Of a DNA stretch of 64,000 bases, positions 34,049 to 42,136 are shown one piece after another. Location of the stretch: NCBI GenBank assembly GCA_902363875.1, contig CABJBO010000006.1, positions 33,875-97,874 of the forward strand. Reading direction: 5' to 3'. The stretch is from Coriobacteriaceae bacterium. Its GTDB lineage: Bacteria; Actinomycetota; Coriobacteriia; Coriobacteriales; Coriobacteriaceae. Each line of letters opens with the position of its first letter. Position 1 is the stretch's first letter. Both the position numbers and the translations under genes were made by a program. The notes under the pieces were generated by a model. It had not been told where the DNA came from. It was given only the letters and a program-made list of their open reading frames with translations, and searched no databases.

Positions 34049-34921
34049 ATGTTCGATATGGTTTCTCGCCGCGGATTCGTCTCGCTTTCTGCTGTCGCCG
34101 CTGCCGGCCTTGGCCTTGCTGGCTGCTCGGGCAACAAGACGTCTGAGCCGGCCGGCTCCGATGCGGGTTCTGCCAAGACTTCTTTCAAGAAGGCTGTCGA
34201 GCTGCAGGTATTTGCCGCCAACTCGCTCGAGAAAGCTCTGCCCGAGGTTCAGAAGCTCTACACCGATCAGACCGGTACCACCTTTGCCGACACGCAGTTT
34301 AAGGCGTCCGGCGACCTTGTCGAGCAGATGCGCGCCGGCGCTGCGGTGGACGTGCTCATCACGGCCTCTAAGGGCACTATGGATGATGCCGAGGCCGCCG
34401 AGCTCGTCGATGCCGACACGCGCGAGGACATGTTCGTCAACGACCTCGTGATTATTCGTGCCGAGGGCTCCGACACCAAGGTCGAGGCTATCGCCGACGT
34501 CGCGAGCCTGGACGGCAAAATCGCCATCGGCGACGCCAAGACCGTTCCCGCCGGCAAGTATGCCAACCAGGCGCTGGCTTCTGTTGGGCTCTACACCGGT
34601 ACCGAGGGCGACGACGGTGAGTATGCACCCGAGCTCGCCGACAAGGTGGCTTTGGCCGACAAGGTCGGCACCGCCGCAGCTTACGTCTCTACGGGCGACT
34701 GCGTGGCCGGCTTTGTCTACAGCTCCGACATCTTCCGCTACGACGGCATCGAGGAGGCCTTCGTGTGCCCCGAGGATTCGCACAAGCCCATCGTGTATCC
34801 GGGTGCCGTTGCCGAGAGCTCCGAGCACGCCGACGAGGCCAAGGCGTTCATCGACTTCTGTCTGACCAACAAGAAGGCGCAGAAGATTTGGGCTAAGTAC
34901 GGATTTGAGCTTTCCGCGTAG
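34049..34921 (+). CDS. modA: Molybdate ABC transporter substrate-binding lipoprotein
   Basis: A 290-residue secreted binding protein. The signal has a twin-arginine-like SRRGFVSL (residues 6-13) followed by a hydrophobic stretch and the lipobox LAGC, giving lipidated Cys26. The mature domain has the ModA blocks LQVFAANSLEKALPEV near 53, the FKASGDLVEQMRAGAAVDVLITAS region near 85-108, and AYVSTGDCVAGFVYSSDI near 210. ATG 34049 follows CGAAAGGG; 34058 is possible. It is the first gene of modABC. Tungstate binding cannot be excluded. Confidence 0.93.
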   Translation: MFDMVSRRGFVSLSAVAAAGLGLAGCSGNKTSEPAGSDAGSAKTSFKKAVELQVFAANSLEKALPEVQKLYTDQTGTTFADTQFKASGDLVEQMRAGAAVDVLITASKGTMDDAEAAELVDADTREDMFVNDLVIIRAEGSDTKVEAIADVASLDGKIAIGDAKTVPAGKYANQALASVGLYTGTEGDDGEYAPELADKVALADKVGTAAAYVSTGDCVAGFVYSSDIFRYDGIEEAFVCPEDSHKPIVYPGAVAESSEHADEAKAFIDFCLTNKKAQKIWAKYGFELSA

Positions 34922-34989
34922 TGCGGCCTGGCGCGATAATTCCATCGTTTTGTGTTTAACTCCGTCCTTGTATTCTCTTGGAGCTTTTC

Positions 34990-36432
34990 GTGCTTAATAG
35001 ATTCCGCATGCTTGTCGCCTGTGCTTTGACCTTCGCGCTTTGCTGGGTGCCAGGATTTGCGTTTGCTGGGGAAGCTGAGGACGGGGCTCAGGTTGCTGCG
35101 ACCGCTCATGGGCTTTCCTATGGGATCGAGGGTTTTGAGCGGTTGGCCAGGGGGACCGCTCGTGCCATGGAGGGCCAGCCTGAGGGCTACCGGTTTCCCG
35201 TTGACGAGGACGTGGACCTTGTAGTGGCGCCTGCTGCCGATCGCGTTGTGGTGTGGGTATCGCCCAAGGCGGTCGAGAAGTATGGATTGGATCCGCAGGA
35301 CAACGAGTGCGCATCGGGTCTCAAGGCTCTCGTCTGTGAGCTCGACAGCGCAAACTGCATGGGAGGCGCACGGCTGGAAGACATGGAACTTCCTTGGTAT
35401 GCCACGACGGAAGCGGCGTTTAATGTCGGTGGGTATACCTATGCCTTTGATGAGCGCGGTGCGAATGGGGACCGCTATGTGGTCATCGCATCAGCCTCGG
35501 GTGATGCCAAGGGCGGCGCGCGTTGGCTTGATAGCGCTCAAATCGTGGTAGCATCATCTGTTATGATGCAAGATGAACAGGAGCCCTTGGCGTCCCTTGT
35601 CGCCTTTTTGACCGGCATCGACTATCGCCCGCTTTGGGTGTCTATCAAAACGAGTGGCCTTGCCCTGGTGATTGCCTTTGCGCTGGGCCTGTTTGCCGCA
35701 TGGAAGACTATGGGCACGACGAGCCGCGTGAAGGGCCTGCTCGACTCGGCCTTTACCATCCCCATGGTGCTGCCTCCCACGGTGTGCGGCTTTCTGCTCC
35801 TCATGCTGTTTGGCCGCTCGACCGGGGTTGGCCAGTGGCTTATCGCGCACGGCATCTCGATCGTCTTTACCTGGCCAGCGGCGGTGATATCTGCCGTGGT
35901 GGTGTCGTTTCCCCTGGTCTACCGTACGGCGCTCGGCGCCTTTGAGAGCCTGGACACGCAGATGCTCGACGCCGCGCGAACCCTGGGGTGGTCCGAGCGC
36001 CGTATCTTTGCCAAGCTTATGATGCCACTCGGCTGGCCCTCGATCGCCGCCGGTACGGTGCTCGCCTTTGCCCGTGCGATGGGTGAGTTCGGTTGCACCC
36101 TCTTCTTTGCGGGTAACTATGCCGGTATTACGCAGACCATCCCCATCGCTATCTACTTTGAGTGGATGGGTGGCAACATCTCAGTTGCCCTCTTTTGGGT
36201 TGTCGTCGTGATTGCGTTTAGTTTCCTGGTCATCCTGTTTATCAACATGTACACCGCGCATTCGCAAAAGTATCGCGAGCGGGGCCTTTCCCGTGCGGAG
36301 CGCAAGCGGGCCAAAGAACTCGCCGATACGGCCGATTCGCTCGACCCGGTGGGCGGCGATGCCCTGCGTATCGATCGCGAGGCGCTGGCCGAGCTCATGC
36401 GCGATGATGCCACTCTGCAGGGAGGTCGATAG
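34990..36432 (+). CDS. modB: Molybdate ABC transporter permease with extra N-terminal extracytoplasmic domain
   Basis: A 480-residue protein, about twice the usual ModB length. Residues 1-27 look like a signal peptide (MLVACALTFALCWVPGFAFA). Residues about 28-205 form an exported domain of unknown fold with two Cys (ECASGLKALVC, SANCMGG). Residues about 212-430 are the permease: ALPLWVSIKTSGLALV-type TM1, then VLPPTVCGFLLLMLFG, and the EAA loop FESLDTQMLDAARTLGWSERRIFAKLMMP near 310-340. A charged C-terminal tail of about 45 residues follows. GTG 34990 is chosen because GGAG lies seven bases upstream. modC starts three bases after the stop. Confidence 0.88.
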   Translation: MLNRFRMLVACALTFALCWVPGFAFAGEAEDGAQVAATAHGLSYGIEGFERLARGTARAMEGQPEGYRFPVDEDVDLVVAPAADRVVVWVSPKAVEKYGLDPQDNECASGLKALVCELDSANCMGGARLEDMELPWYATTEAAFNVGGYTYAFDERGANGDRYVVIASASGDAKGGARWLDSAQIVVASSVMMQDEQEPLASLVAFLTGIDYRPLWVSIKTSGLALVIAFALGLFAAWKTMGTTSRVKGLLDSAFTIPMVLPPTVCGFLLLMLFGRSTGVGQWLIAHGISIVFTWPAAVISAVVVSFPLVYRTALGAFESLDTQMLDAARTLGWSERRIFAKLMMPLGWPSIAAGTVLAFARAMGEFGCTLFFAGNYAGITQTIPIAIYFEWMGGNISVALFWVVVVIAFSFLVILFINMYTAHSQKYRERGLSRAERKRAKELADTADSLDPVGGDALRIDREALAELMRDDATLQGGR

Positions 36433-36435
36433 GCC

Positions 36436-37506
36436 ATGTCGATCGTTCTGGATATCAAAAAGCGCTATCCCGGGTTTACGCTCGATATGCAGCTTGAGGC
36501 TGGAGAGGAGCGCGTGGCGCTGCTGGGCGCCTCGGGGTGCGGCAAGAGCTGTACGCTACGCTGCATTGCCGGTGTGGAGACGCCCGACGAGGGCAAGATC
36601 GTCGTCAACGGCGTGACCTTTTTTGATTCGGCGGCGGGCATCAACCTATCGCCCCAGGAGCGTAAATGCGCCCTGCTGTTCCAAAACTATCAGCTGTTTC
36701 CCAATATGACGGTGGCCGATAACGTGTGCGCCGGCGTACAGGATGCGGGTGACGTCGCTGCACGCAAAAAGCTCGCCGAGCGCTATCTGGGCATTTTTGG
36801 TCTGGCCGATTTTGCCGACCGCTATCCCGCACGCCTCTCGGGTGGTCAGCAGCAGCGCGTGGCGCTTGCGCGCATGGTGGCGGCACACCCGGGCATTTTT
36901 ATGTTCGACGAGCCCATGAGCGCGCTCGATGCCTACCTTAAGAGCGCGCTCGAGCAGAACATGCTCGACCTGTTCGACGTGTGCAACCGCACCGTGCTCT
37001 ACGTGAGCCACGATATCGACGAAGCGTGTCGCCTGTGCCAGCGCATTTGCGTGATGCATAACGGGCATGTGGAGGAGATCGGCTCCGTCGAAGATGTGGT
37101 CCGCCGGCCGCAAACCTTGGCCGCGCTGCGCTTGACGGGCTGCAAGAACACAAGCCGGGCGTGCAAGATCGGCGACGAAGAAGTTGAGGCTCTCGACTGG
37201 GGCATGACCTTTAATGTGGGTCGCGAGGTTCCTGATGATGTGGCGTACCTGGGGATTCGCGCAAGTTACTTCCATGTTGACAACCGTGCCGGGCGGGGTC
37301 GTAACAGCTACGACTTACACGTGGCCCGGGTGAGCGATTCGCGCTTTGAGCGGCTGGTGCTGTTGGACGTGCCACGTGTCGATGCGCCCACGCGTCTGCA
37401 GTGGAAGGTCAACAAGGTGAGCGTGGCTTCCGACGAGCTGCCGCAGGCCGACGAGACCCTGCGCATGCACTTCGATGCCAAGAGAATTCATCTGGTTTGT
37501 CGATAA
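36436..37506 (+). CDS. modC: Molybdate ABC transporter ATP-binding protein
   Basis: A 356-residue ATPase. Walker A is LLGASGCGKS near 29-38, the Q-loop is LFQNYQLFPNM near 81, the signature is RLSGGQQQRVALARM near 132, and Walker B is IFMFDEPMSALD near 155. The H-loop is VSHDIDEA near 190. A C-terminal domain of about 130 residues occupies the regulatory (MOP-like) position, but its sequence is divergent. It powers ModB. It starts directly after modB, and its stop codon is part of the palindromic element at 37506. The substrate assignment comes from the operon. Confidence 0.92.
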   Translation: MSIVLDIKKRYPGFTLDMQLEAGEERVALLGASGCGKSCTLRCIAGVETPDEGKIVVNGVTFFDSAAGINLSPQERKCALLFQNYQLFPNMTVADNVCAGVQDAGDVAARKKLAERYLGIFGLADFADRYPARLSGGQQQRVALARMVAAHPGIFMFDEPMSALDAYLKSALEQNMLDLFDVCNRTVLYVSHDIDEACRLCQRICVMHNGHVEEIGSVEDVVRRPQTLAALRLTGCKNTSRACKIGDEEVEALDWGMTFNVGREVPDDVAYLGIRASYFHVDNRAGRGRNSYDLHVARVSDSRFERLVLLDVPRVDAPTRLQWKVNKVSVASDELPQADETLRMHFDAKRIHLVCR

Positions 37507-37536
37507 TGTGACAAAGGGACAGTCCCTTTGTCACAT
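37506..37536. repeat. Palindromic element GTGACAAAGGGAC copy P2
   Basis: ATGTGACAAAGGGAC, one A, GTCCCTTTGTCACAT: identical to the P1 palindrome at 28950 except for the central base. It begins in the modC stop codon. Unlike P1 it has no following T-run, so termination is less sure. Confidence 0.85.
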
Positions 37537-37593
37537 GCGGGACCTCGGTCGCCTAGAAGCGTGACCGTTTGCCGAATCTAGACTGACAAAACC

Positions 37594-37617
37594 TTATCAA
37601 TATGATAAATAATTATC
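37594..37617. promoter_or_regulatory. TTATC/GATAA half-site cluster
   Basis: TTATC (37594-37598), GATAA (37604-37608) and TTATC (37613-37617) form overlapping inverted repeats in an AT-rich stretch. They resemble the core of the modA operator palindrome. They lie about 90 bases upstream of a TATAAT at 37704-37709 that probably drives the dehydratase/selD operon. Confidence 0.45.
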
Positions 37618-37740
37618 AGAGGGTAGGTTCGGGCATTAGACATCTTGTGCTCCGATGCTGTCGTACGTGTGTCGGCGGTGTTCGTCTGGACGACGACCGC
37701 CGGTATAATTGCCTTCGATAAGAAATAGGAGGGTGCGTCG

Positions 37741-37809
37741 ATGCCGCAGATGACATATTCGTGTCGTATTGCGGCGCGCGCCCTGTATATGGCTCGGAGC
37801 CGCATATGA
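37741..37809 (+). CDS. Possible 22-residue leader peptide
   Basis: ATG 37741 has a strong AGGAGGG nine bases upstream and encodes MPQMTYSCRIAARALYMARS plus two residues before TGA. It lies 30 bases downstream of the TATAAT at 37704, at the front of a leader of about 250 bases. Its stop overlaps (ATGA) a second open frame, 37806-37976 (56 codons), that ends just inside the dehydratase start. No match to a known leader peptide is recognised. Confidence 0.35.
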   Translation: MPQMTYSCRIAARALYMARSRI

Positions 37810-37968
37810 GCAGGTATGTTCACGGCTCCGGGAGAGACGACGCACAACTAAATAATCGACCGCAAAGTAGGTTCCCTAAAAATCCGGTTTTGAGCACGGC
37901 CGGGCAATCGCCGCCCGTCGTGCATCGATACCGCTGTTATCCGTTTTTGGTTCGAGAGGGGAACCGTC

Positions 37969-39134
37969 ATGGCTGAAGCAATCGAAGAGGTCAAGTTGCC
38001 CAGCACGTTTGAGGAGTTCAACGAGCAGCGCAAGGCCGCGTTTATTCGCGTCAAGGATTACAAGCAGGCCGGTAATCGCCTGATCGGGTATCTGTGCAGC
38101 TATACGCCGCTCGAGATTATCGATGCCGCGGGGGCCGCAAGTGTCGCTCTGTGCGGTACGTCCGATGAGGTGATCGCGAGGCCGAGAAGGTGCTGCCGGC
38201 AAACCTGTGCCCGCTCATCAAGTCTACGTATGGTTTTGCCTATTCGCAAAAGTGCCCGTTTACGTACTTTAGCGACATGATCATCGGCGAGACCACCTGC
38301 GACGGCAAGAAGAAGATGTACGAACTGCTCAACGAGCTCAAGCGCACGCACATTCTGCATCTTCCGCAGGGTCGCGATCGTGCCTACGAGCGTGAAGGCT
38401 GGTACGAGGAGTGCCGCCTGCTCAAGGAGGAGCTCGAGGGCTTCTACGGCATCACGATTACCGACGATGACCTGCGCGCCGCCGTCCGTCGTCGCAACCG
38501 CTTGCGTGCGGCCCAGCTCGAGATGTTTGCGCTGCAGGCCAACCAGCCGGCGGCCATGAGCGGCGTCGACCTGATGAGCACCATGTTTGCCGGTACGTTC
38601 AGCTTTGATATCGAGGCCTATACGCAGCAGCTGGAGCAAAAGGTCGCCAAGCTGCGCGAGGCCTACGACGCGGGCGAGCGCCCGGTTGCGGCGGATGCCA
38701 AGCGCATTCTGATCACCGGCTGCCCGGTGGGCGGCGTGATCAACAAGATCGGCCGCACCATCGAGTCCAACGGCGGCGTGGTCGTGTGCATGGACGACTG
38801 CTCGGGCGAGCGCACGGCGGCCATGATGATTGACCCGGACGCACCCGACATTCTGCGCGCTATCGCAGACCGCTACCTGGACATTAACTGCTCGGTCATG
38901 ACGCCCAATGATGGTCGTATGGAAAACACGCTGGCCATGTGCGAGAAGTATCACGTCGATGGCGTGGTGGAGAGCGTGCTACAGGCGTGCCACACCTTTA
39001 ACGTGGAGAGTGCGCGCATGCAGGAGGCTGTCGAGGGTGCGGGCATTCCGTACATGAAGATTGAGACCGATTACAGCAACGGCGACATGGGCCAGATAGA
39101 GACGCGCATTGCCGCCTTTATCGAGACCCTCTGA
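37969..39134 (+). pseudogene. 2-hydroxyacyl-CoA dehydratase-like (double-cubane) gene broken by a frameshift
   Basis: The first reading frame (37969 to about 38176) gives MAEAIEEVKLPSTFEEF through [13 protein letters not shown]. The family sequence then continues one frame over, from [20 protein letters not shown] (ORF from 38190) to 39134. Restoring one base near 38174-38178 would rebuild an intact protein of about 389 residues with [35 protein letters not shown] and CMDDCSGER. These are HgdB/YjiM-type cluster-binding motifs. No slippery sequence is seen. It may be a real pseudogene, a phase-variable or strain-specific mutation, or a sequencing error. Its activator (39294) is intact. Confidence 0.85.
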
Positions 39135-39236
39135 CGTCTGAGGCACCCGACCTTCCGGCTCCAACCCTCCTCGCGTACCTTGAGTACGCTTCGTCGGGCT
39201 TGTCGCTCGGAATCTCGGGCACCTCAGACGCCAGAG
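39129..39236. repeat. Long inverted-repeat element E2
   Basis: The left arm 39129-39150 starts in the last codon of the dehydratase gene and pairs with 39215-39236 at 19 of 22 positions. The 64-base core holds a 6-bp hairpin GCGTAC/GTACGC (39173-39189). On the minus strand it opens AGATTCCGAGCGACAAGCC, closely like the core of E1 (13363-13378). No protein is encoded. Confidence 0.75.
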
Positions 39237-39293
39237 GGCCGTTGTTGCAGTGGTGTCTGATCGTTTGATTAGTTTGCCGATTAGGAGAGAGCC

Positions 39294-40058
39294 ATGATAG
39301 GGGTCGGGATCGATATCGGGTCTACGGCGGCTAAGGCCGCTGTGGTCGATGGAGAGGGTTCGGTGGCGTGGACGTGCGTGCAGCCAACCGGGTATTCGTC
39401 GGTCGATGCGGCCGAGCGCCTGCGCGTGGAGCTCACTGCAGCCGGCTATGACGTGACGGGCGATGATGTTCGCGTGGTCGCGACTGGCTACGGCCGTGTT
39501 GCCGTGCCCTATGCGCACAAGGTCGTGACCGAGATTACCTGCCACGGCACCGGTGCCGTGTGCCTGTTTGGCGACCACGGCACCGTGATCGACGTGGGCG
39601 GTCAGGACACCAAGGTCATTCAGATCAAGGGCAGCCGCGTGGTAAAGTTCGCCATGAACGACAAGTGCGCCGCCGGCACGGGGCGCTTTTTGGAGATCAT
39701 GGCCGACCGCCTAGGCATTTCCCAGCAGCAGATGGCCGACCTGGCGCGTTCCGGCGAGCCTACCAAGATTAGCAGCATGTGCACGGTGTTTGCCGAAAGC
39801 GAGGTTATCAGCCTCATCGGTCGTGGCGAGCCGCGCGAGAACAATGCGCGCGGCGTGATCGACAGCGTGGTCTCGCGCGTGGCGACCATGGCCGGGCAGG
39901 CCGCGGGCGCCCCGTACTACCTGACCGGTGGCCTGTGCGAGAACGCCTTCGTGGTGGAGCGGTTGGGCGAGCTACTGGGGTCGCCGGTGACCACCTCGCC
40001 CCAGGCTCGCTTTGCCGGAGCGATCGGCGCGGCGATTCGCGAACAGGCGCTCAATTAA
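39294..40058 (+). CDS. Acyl-CoA dehydratase activase (BadF/BcrA/HgdC family ATPase)
   Basis: A 254-residue ASKHA-fold ATPase that passes an electron to a dehydratase-type partner. The phosphate-1 motif is GVGIDIGSTAAKAAVVDG at 3-20 and phosphate-2 is VIDVGGQDTKVIQIKG near 100. The cluster-ligand Cys are in NDKCAAGTGRFLE near 123 and SSMCTVFAESEVISL near 160. A homodimer would bind one 4Fe-4S cluster between subunits. ATG 39294 follows AGGAGAG. It is downstream of the frameshifted partner gene and 70 bases before selD, an arrangement like yjiL next to yjiM. Confidence 0.92.
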   Translation: MIGVGIDIGSTAAKAAVVDGEGSVAWTCVQPTGYSSVDAAERLRVELTAAGYDVTGDDVRVVATGYGRVAVPYAHKVVTEITCHGTGAVCLFGDHGTVIDVGGQDTKVIQIKGSRVVKFAMNDKCAAGTGRFLEIMADRLGISQQQMADLARSGEPTKISSMCTVFAESEVISLIGRGEPRENNARGVIDSVVSRVATMAGQAAGAPYYLTGGLCENAFVVERLGELLGSPVTTSPQARFAGAIGAAIREQALN

Positions 40059-40128
40059 TGCATCCGCCTTGGGCTCGTATTCATGCGTATACTGAGAGAA
40101 AATGATTGACCGATGAGAGGGGGCATCG

Positions 40129-41178
40129 ATGCCTGACGATCAGATTAAGCTCACGTCCATGACGGCCGCGAGCGGTTGAGCCGCTAAGTTGGCTCCCGGA
40201 GCCCTCGCCCAGGTCCTGGGCGACTTACCCAATGTGCATAACGACAACTTGCTCGTGGGGTTCGATACCTCCGACGATGCGAGCGTCTTCCGCGTAGGGG
40301 AGAACCTGGGGCTCGTGCAGTCCATCGACTTCTTCCCACCGATGGTCGATGACCCGTTCCTGTTTGGCCAGATCGCTGCGGCCAACTCGCTGTCGGACAT
40401 CTACGCCATGGGCGGGCGGCCGAGCCATGCCATGAACCTGCTTTGCATGCCCAGTTGCCTGGGCGTTGAGGTTGCCGGTCAGATTCTGGCAGGCGGCGCC
40501 GATAAGTGCGTCGAGGCGGGTTGCTCCATCGCGGGCGGCCATACCATCAACGACGACGAGCCCAAGTACGGCCTGTCCGTGAGCGGCTTTGTCTCGCTCG
40601 ACCGCATGCTCGCCAACAGCGGCGCGCGCGCTGGCGATGTCCTGCTGCTGACCAAGGCGATCGGCTCGGGTATCATCACCACGGCCATTAAGGGCGAGCT
40701 TATCGAGCAGGATGAGGCCTGTCCGATGTGGAACTCGATGCGCACCCTCAACGAGGCCCCGATTCGTCTGGCCGAGGGCCTCGAGCTTCACGGCTGCACC
40801 GATGTCACGGGCTTTGGCCTGATCGGGCACGCGTGCGAGATGGCCGAGGGCTCGGGCGTGCAGGTTGAGCTTGCGTCGGGGGCGGTGCCGCTCTTTGATC
40901 AGGTGCTCGACATGGCACGTCTGGGCATTATCCCAGCGGGCTCCTACCGCAACCAGGACTTTTTTGGCCCGCGTGTGGCTGCCGACGAGGACCTGGAGCC
41001 GGGCATGCTCGACGCGCTGTACGATCCGCAGACGTCTGGTGGCCTGCTTATCGCGGCGCCCGCGGCGGATGTGGATGAGCTTGCGCGTCGCCTGGATGCC
41101 GAGGGGTGCATCGCCGCCGTTATCGGGCGCGTGTGCGAGGCGATGCCGGGCGGTCCTGCTGTTCGCGTTGTGCATTAA
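40129..41178 (+). CDS. selD: Selenide, water dikinase SelD, itself a selenoprotein (Sec17)
   Basis: The gene starts at ATG 40129 with GAGAGGGGG upstream. The in-frame TGA at 40177-40179 falls exactly where SelD has its catalytic Cys/Sec: MTAASG-U-AAKLAPGALAQ. Reading through gives 349 residues. Later motifs are VGFDTSDDASVF, DFFPPMVDDPFLFG, ANSLSDIYAMGG, GGHTINDDEPKYGL, TDVTGFGLIGHACEM and DPQTSGGLL. It makes selenophosphate for Sec synthesis. Automatic calling would start at TTG 40189 and lose the active site. It is followed by yedF, with a weak hairpin between. Confidence 0.95.
40177..40223 (+). promoter_or_regulatory. Bacterial SECIS-like hairpin for selD Sec insertion
   Basis: After TGA 40177-40179, TCGCCCAG (40205-40212) pairs perfectly with CTGGGCGA (40216-40223) around the loop GTC. 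The apical GGTCC resembles the GGUCU loop of the E. coli fdhF SECIS. The loop is 34 bases past the UGA, within the range given for bacterial SECIS elements. A smaller GGCTC/GAGCC hairpin lies between the two. Confidence 0.65.
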
Positions 41179-41194
41179 AGAAAACCGTTTATGC

Positions 41195-41224
41195 GACCGC
41201 CTACTGTTCTGGGCGGTCCCTTTT
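41195..41224 (+). terminator. Hairpin between selD and yedF
   Basis: GACCGCC and GGCGGTC pair around a 10-base loop, followed by CCTTTT. The next bases are the yedF ribosome-binding site, so this is probably a partial terminator within the operon. Confidence 0.5.
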
Positions 41225-41238
41225 GAAAGGATGTAGCT

Positions 41239-41865
41239 ATGTCTACCAAGATTGAAGTCAATGCCATGGGCGATGCCTGCCCGCTGCCCGTCGTCAAGAC
41301 GCTCAAGGCCCTCAAGCAGCTCGATGGCGAGGGCGCTGTCGTGACCTCGGTCGACAACGAGACGGCCGTCAAGAACATCTCCAAGATGGCGCAGGAGAAG
41401 GGTTGCACGGCCTCGGTCGAGAAGATCTCGGACGCCGAGTGGCACGTGATTGTCGCGACCGCCGGTGCCGTGGCAGTTGCGGACCCCGAGCAGGACGGTG
41501 CCGCTTTTTGCGACGCCAGCGCCGGCAAGGGCAAGCTCGTCATTTCCGTCTACACCGACTGCATGGGCCGCGGCGACGACGAGCTGGGCCACAAGCTCAT
41601 GAAGGCCTTCATTTTTGCCGTGACGCAGCAGGAGGAGCTGCCCGCGACCATGCTGTTCTATAACGGCGGCGCCAAGCTGACCGTCGAGGGCTCTCCGGTG
41701 CTCGACGACCTGAAGGGGCTGGCTGAGCAGGGCGTCGAGATTCTCACCTGCGGTACCTGCCTGGATCACTTTGGCATTAAAGACCAGCTTGCGGTGGGCG
41801 AGGTCACCAACATGTACGTGATCGTGGAGAAGATGGAGCAGGCCGTGCGCGTCGTGCGCCCGTAG
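41239..41865 (+). CDS. yedF: Selenium-metabolism protein YedF
   Basis: A 208-residue protein of TIGR03527 type. The N-terminal TusA-like domain has NAMGDACPLPVVKTLKAL at about 8-25, with the conserved Cys-Pro. The C-terminal DsrE-like domain contains FYNGGAKLTVEGSPVLDDL and ILTCGTCLDHFGI with two Cys near 172-175. It is strongly associated with selD in genomes that use selenium and may deliver or handle reduced selenium. The Shine-Dalgarno GAAAGGATG precedes ATG 41239. It is followed after 19 bases by a DUF3343 gene. Confidence 0.93.
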   Translation: MSTKIEVNAMGDACPLPVVKTLKALKQLDGEGAVVTSVDNETAVKNISKMAQEKGCTASVEKISDAEWHVIVATAGAVAVADPEQDGAAFCDASAGKGKLVISVYTDCMGRGDDELGHKLMKAFIFAVTQQEELPATMLFYNGGAKLTVEGSPVLDDLKGLAEQGVEILTCGTCLDHFGIKDQLAVGEVTNMYVIVEKMEQAVRVVRP

Positions 41866-41884
41866 CGTATTGGTTGGAGTTGCC

Positions 41885-42136
41885 ATGAGGGAGAAGCGCC
41901 CGGCGCTTGTCATCACGTTTCCCACCACGGCGGCCGCCATGGGCTGCGAGTCCCTGTGCGTTGAGCGTGGCCTTCCCGGGCGAACGATTCCCGTGCCCGG
42001 GGAGGTCGCTGCCGGCTGTGGTCTGGCGTGGAAAGCGTTGCCTGCCGATGAGGAGCTGCTGCGCGGCGAACTCGCCGCGGCGGGCGTTCCCACCGAGGGC
42101 TATACCGTGATTGATATGTGGGAGGTCGTGCGATGA
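41885..42136 (+). CDS. DUF3343 family protein
   Basis: An 83-residue protein, MREKRPALVITFPTTAAAMG, with a conserved Cys-rich middle (GCESLCVERGLPGRTIPVPG, then AAGCGLAWKA). DUF3343 proteins resemble small sulfur/selenium carriers and commonly sit beside selD, yedF and a cysteine desulfurase. The stop overlaps the start of the desulfurase gene (ATGA), so the two are translationally coupled. Its function is unproven; a role as Se or S shuttle is inferred from context. Confidence 0.85.
   Translation: MREKRPALVITFPTTAAAMGCESLCVERGLPGRTIPVPGEVAAGCGLAWKALPADEELLRGELAAAGVPTEGYTVIDMWEVVR

Noticed and set aside
37806..37950. Resemblance to a c-di-GMP (GEMM) riboswitch because of GACGCAC and CCGCAAAG words
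   Set aside because: The spacing and the other conserved blocks of the aptamer do not follow; I keep it only as an unexplained leader.
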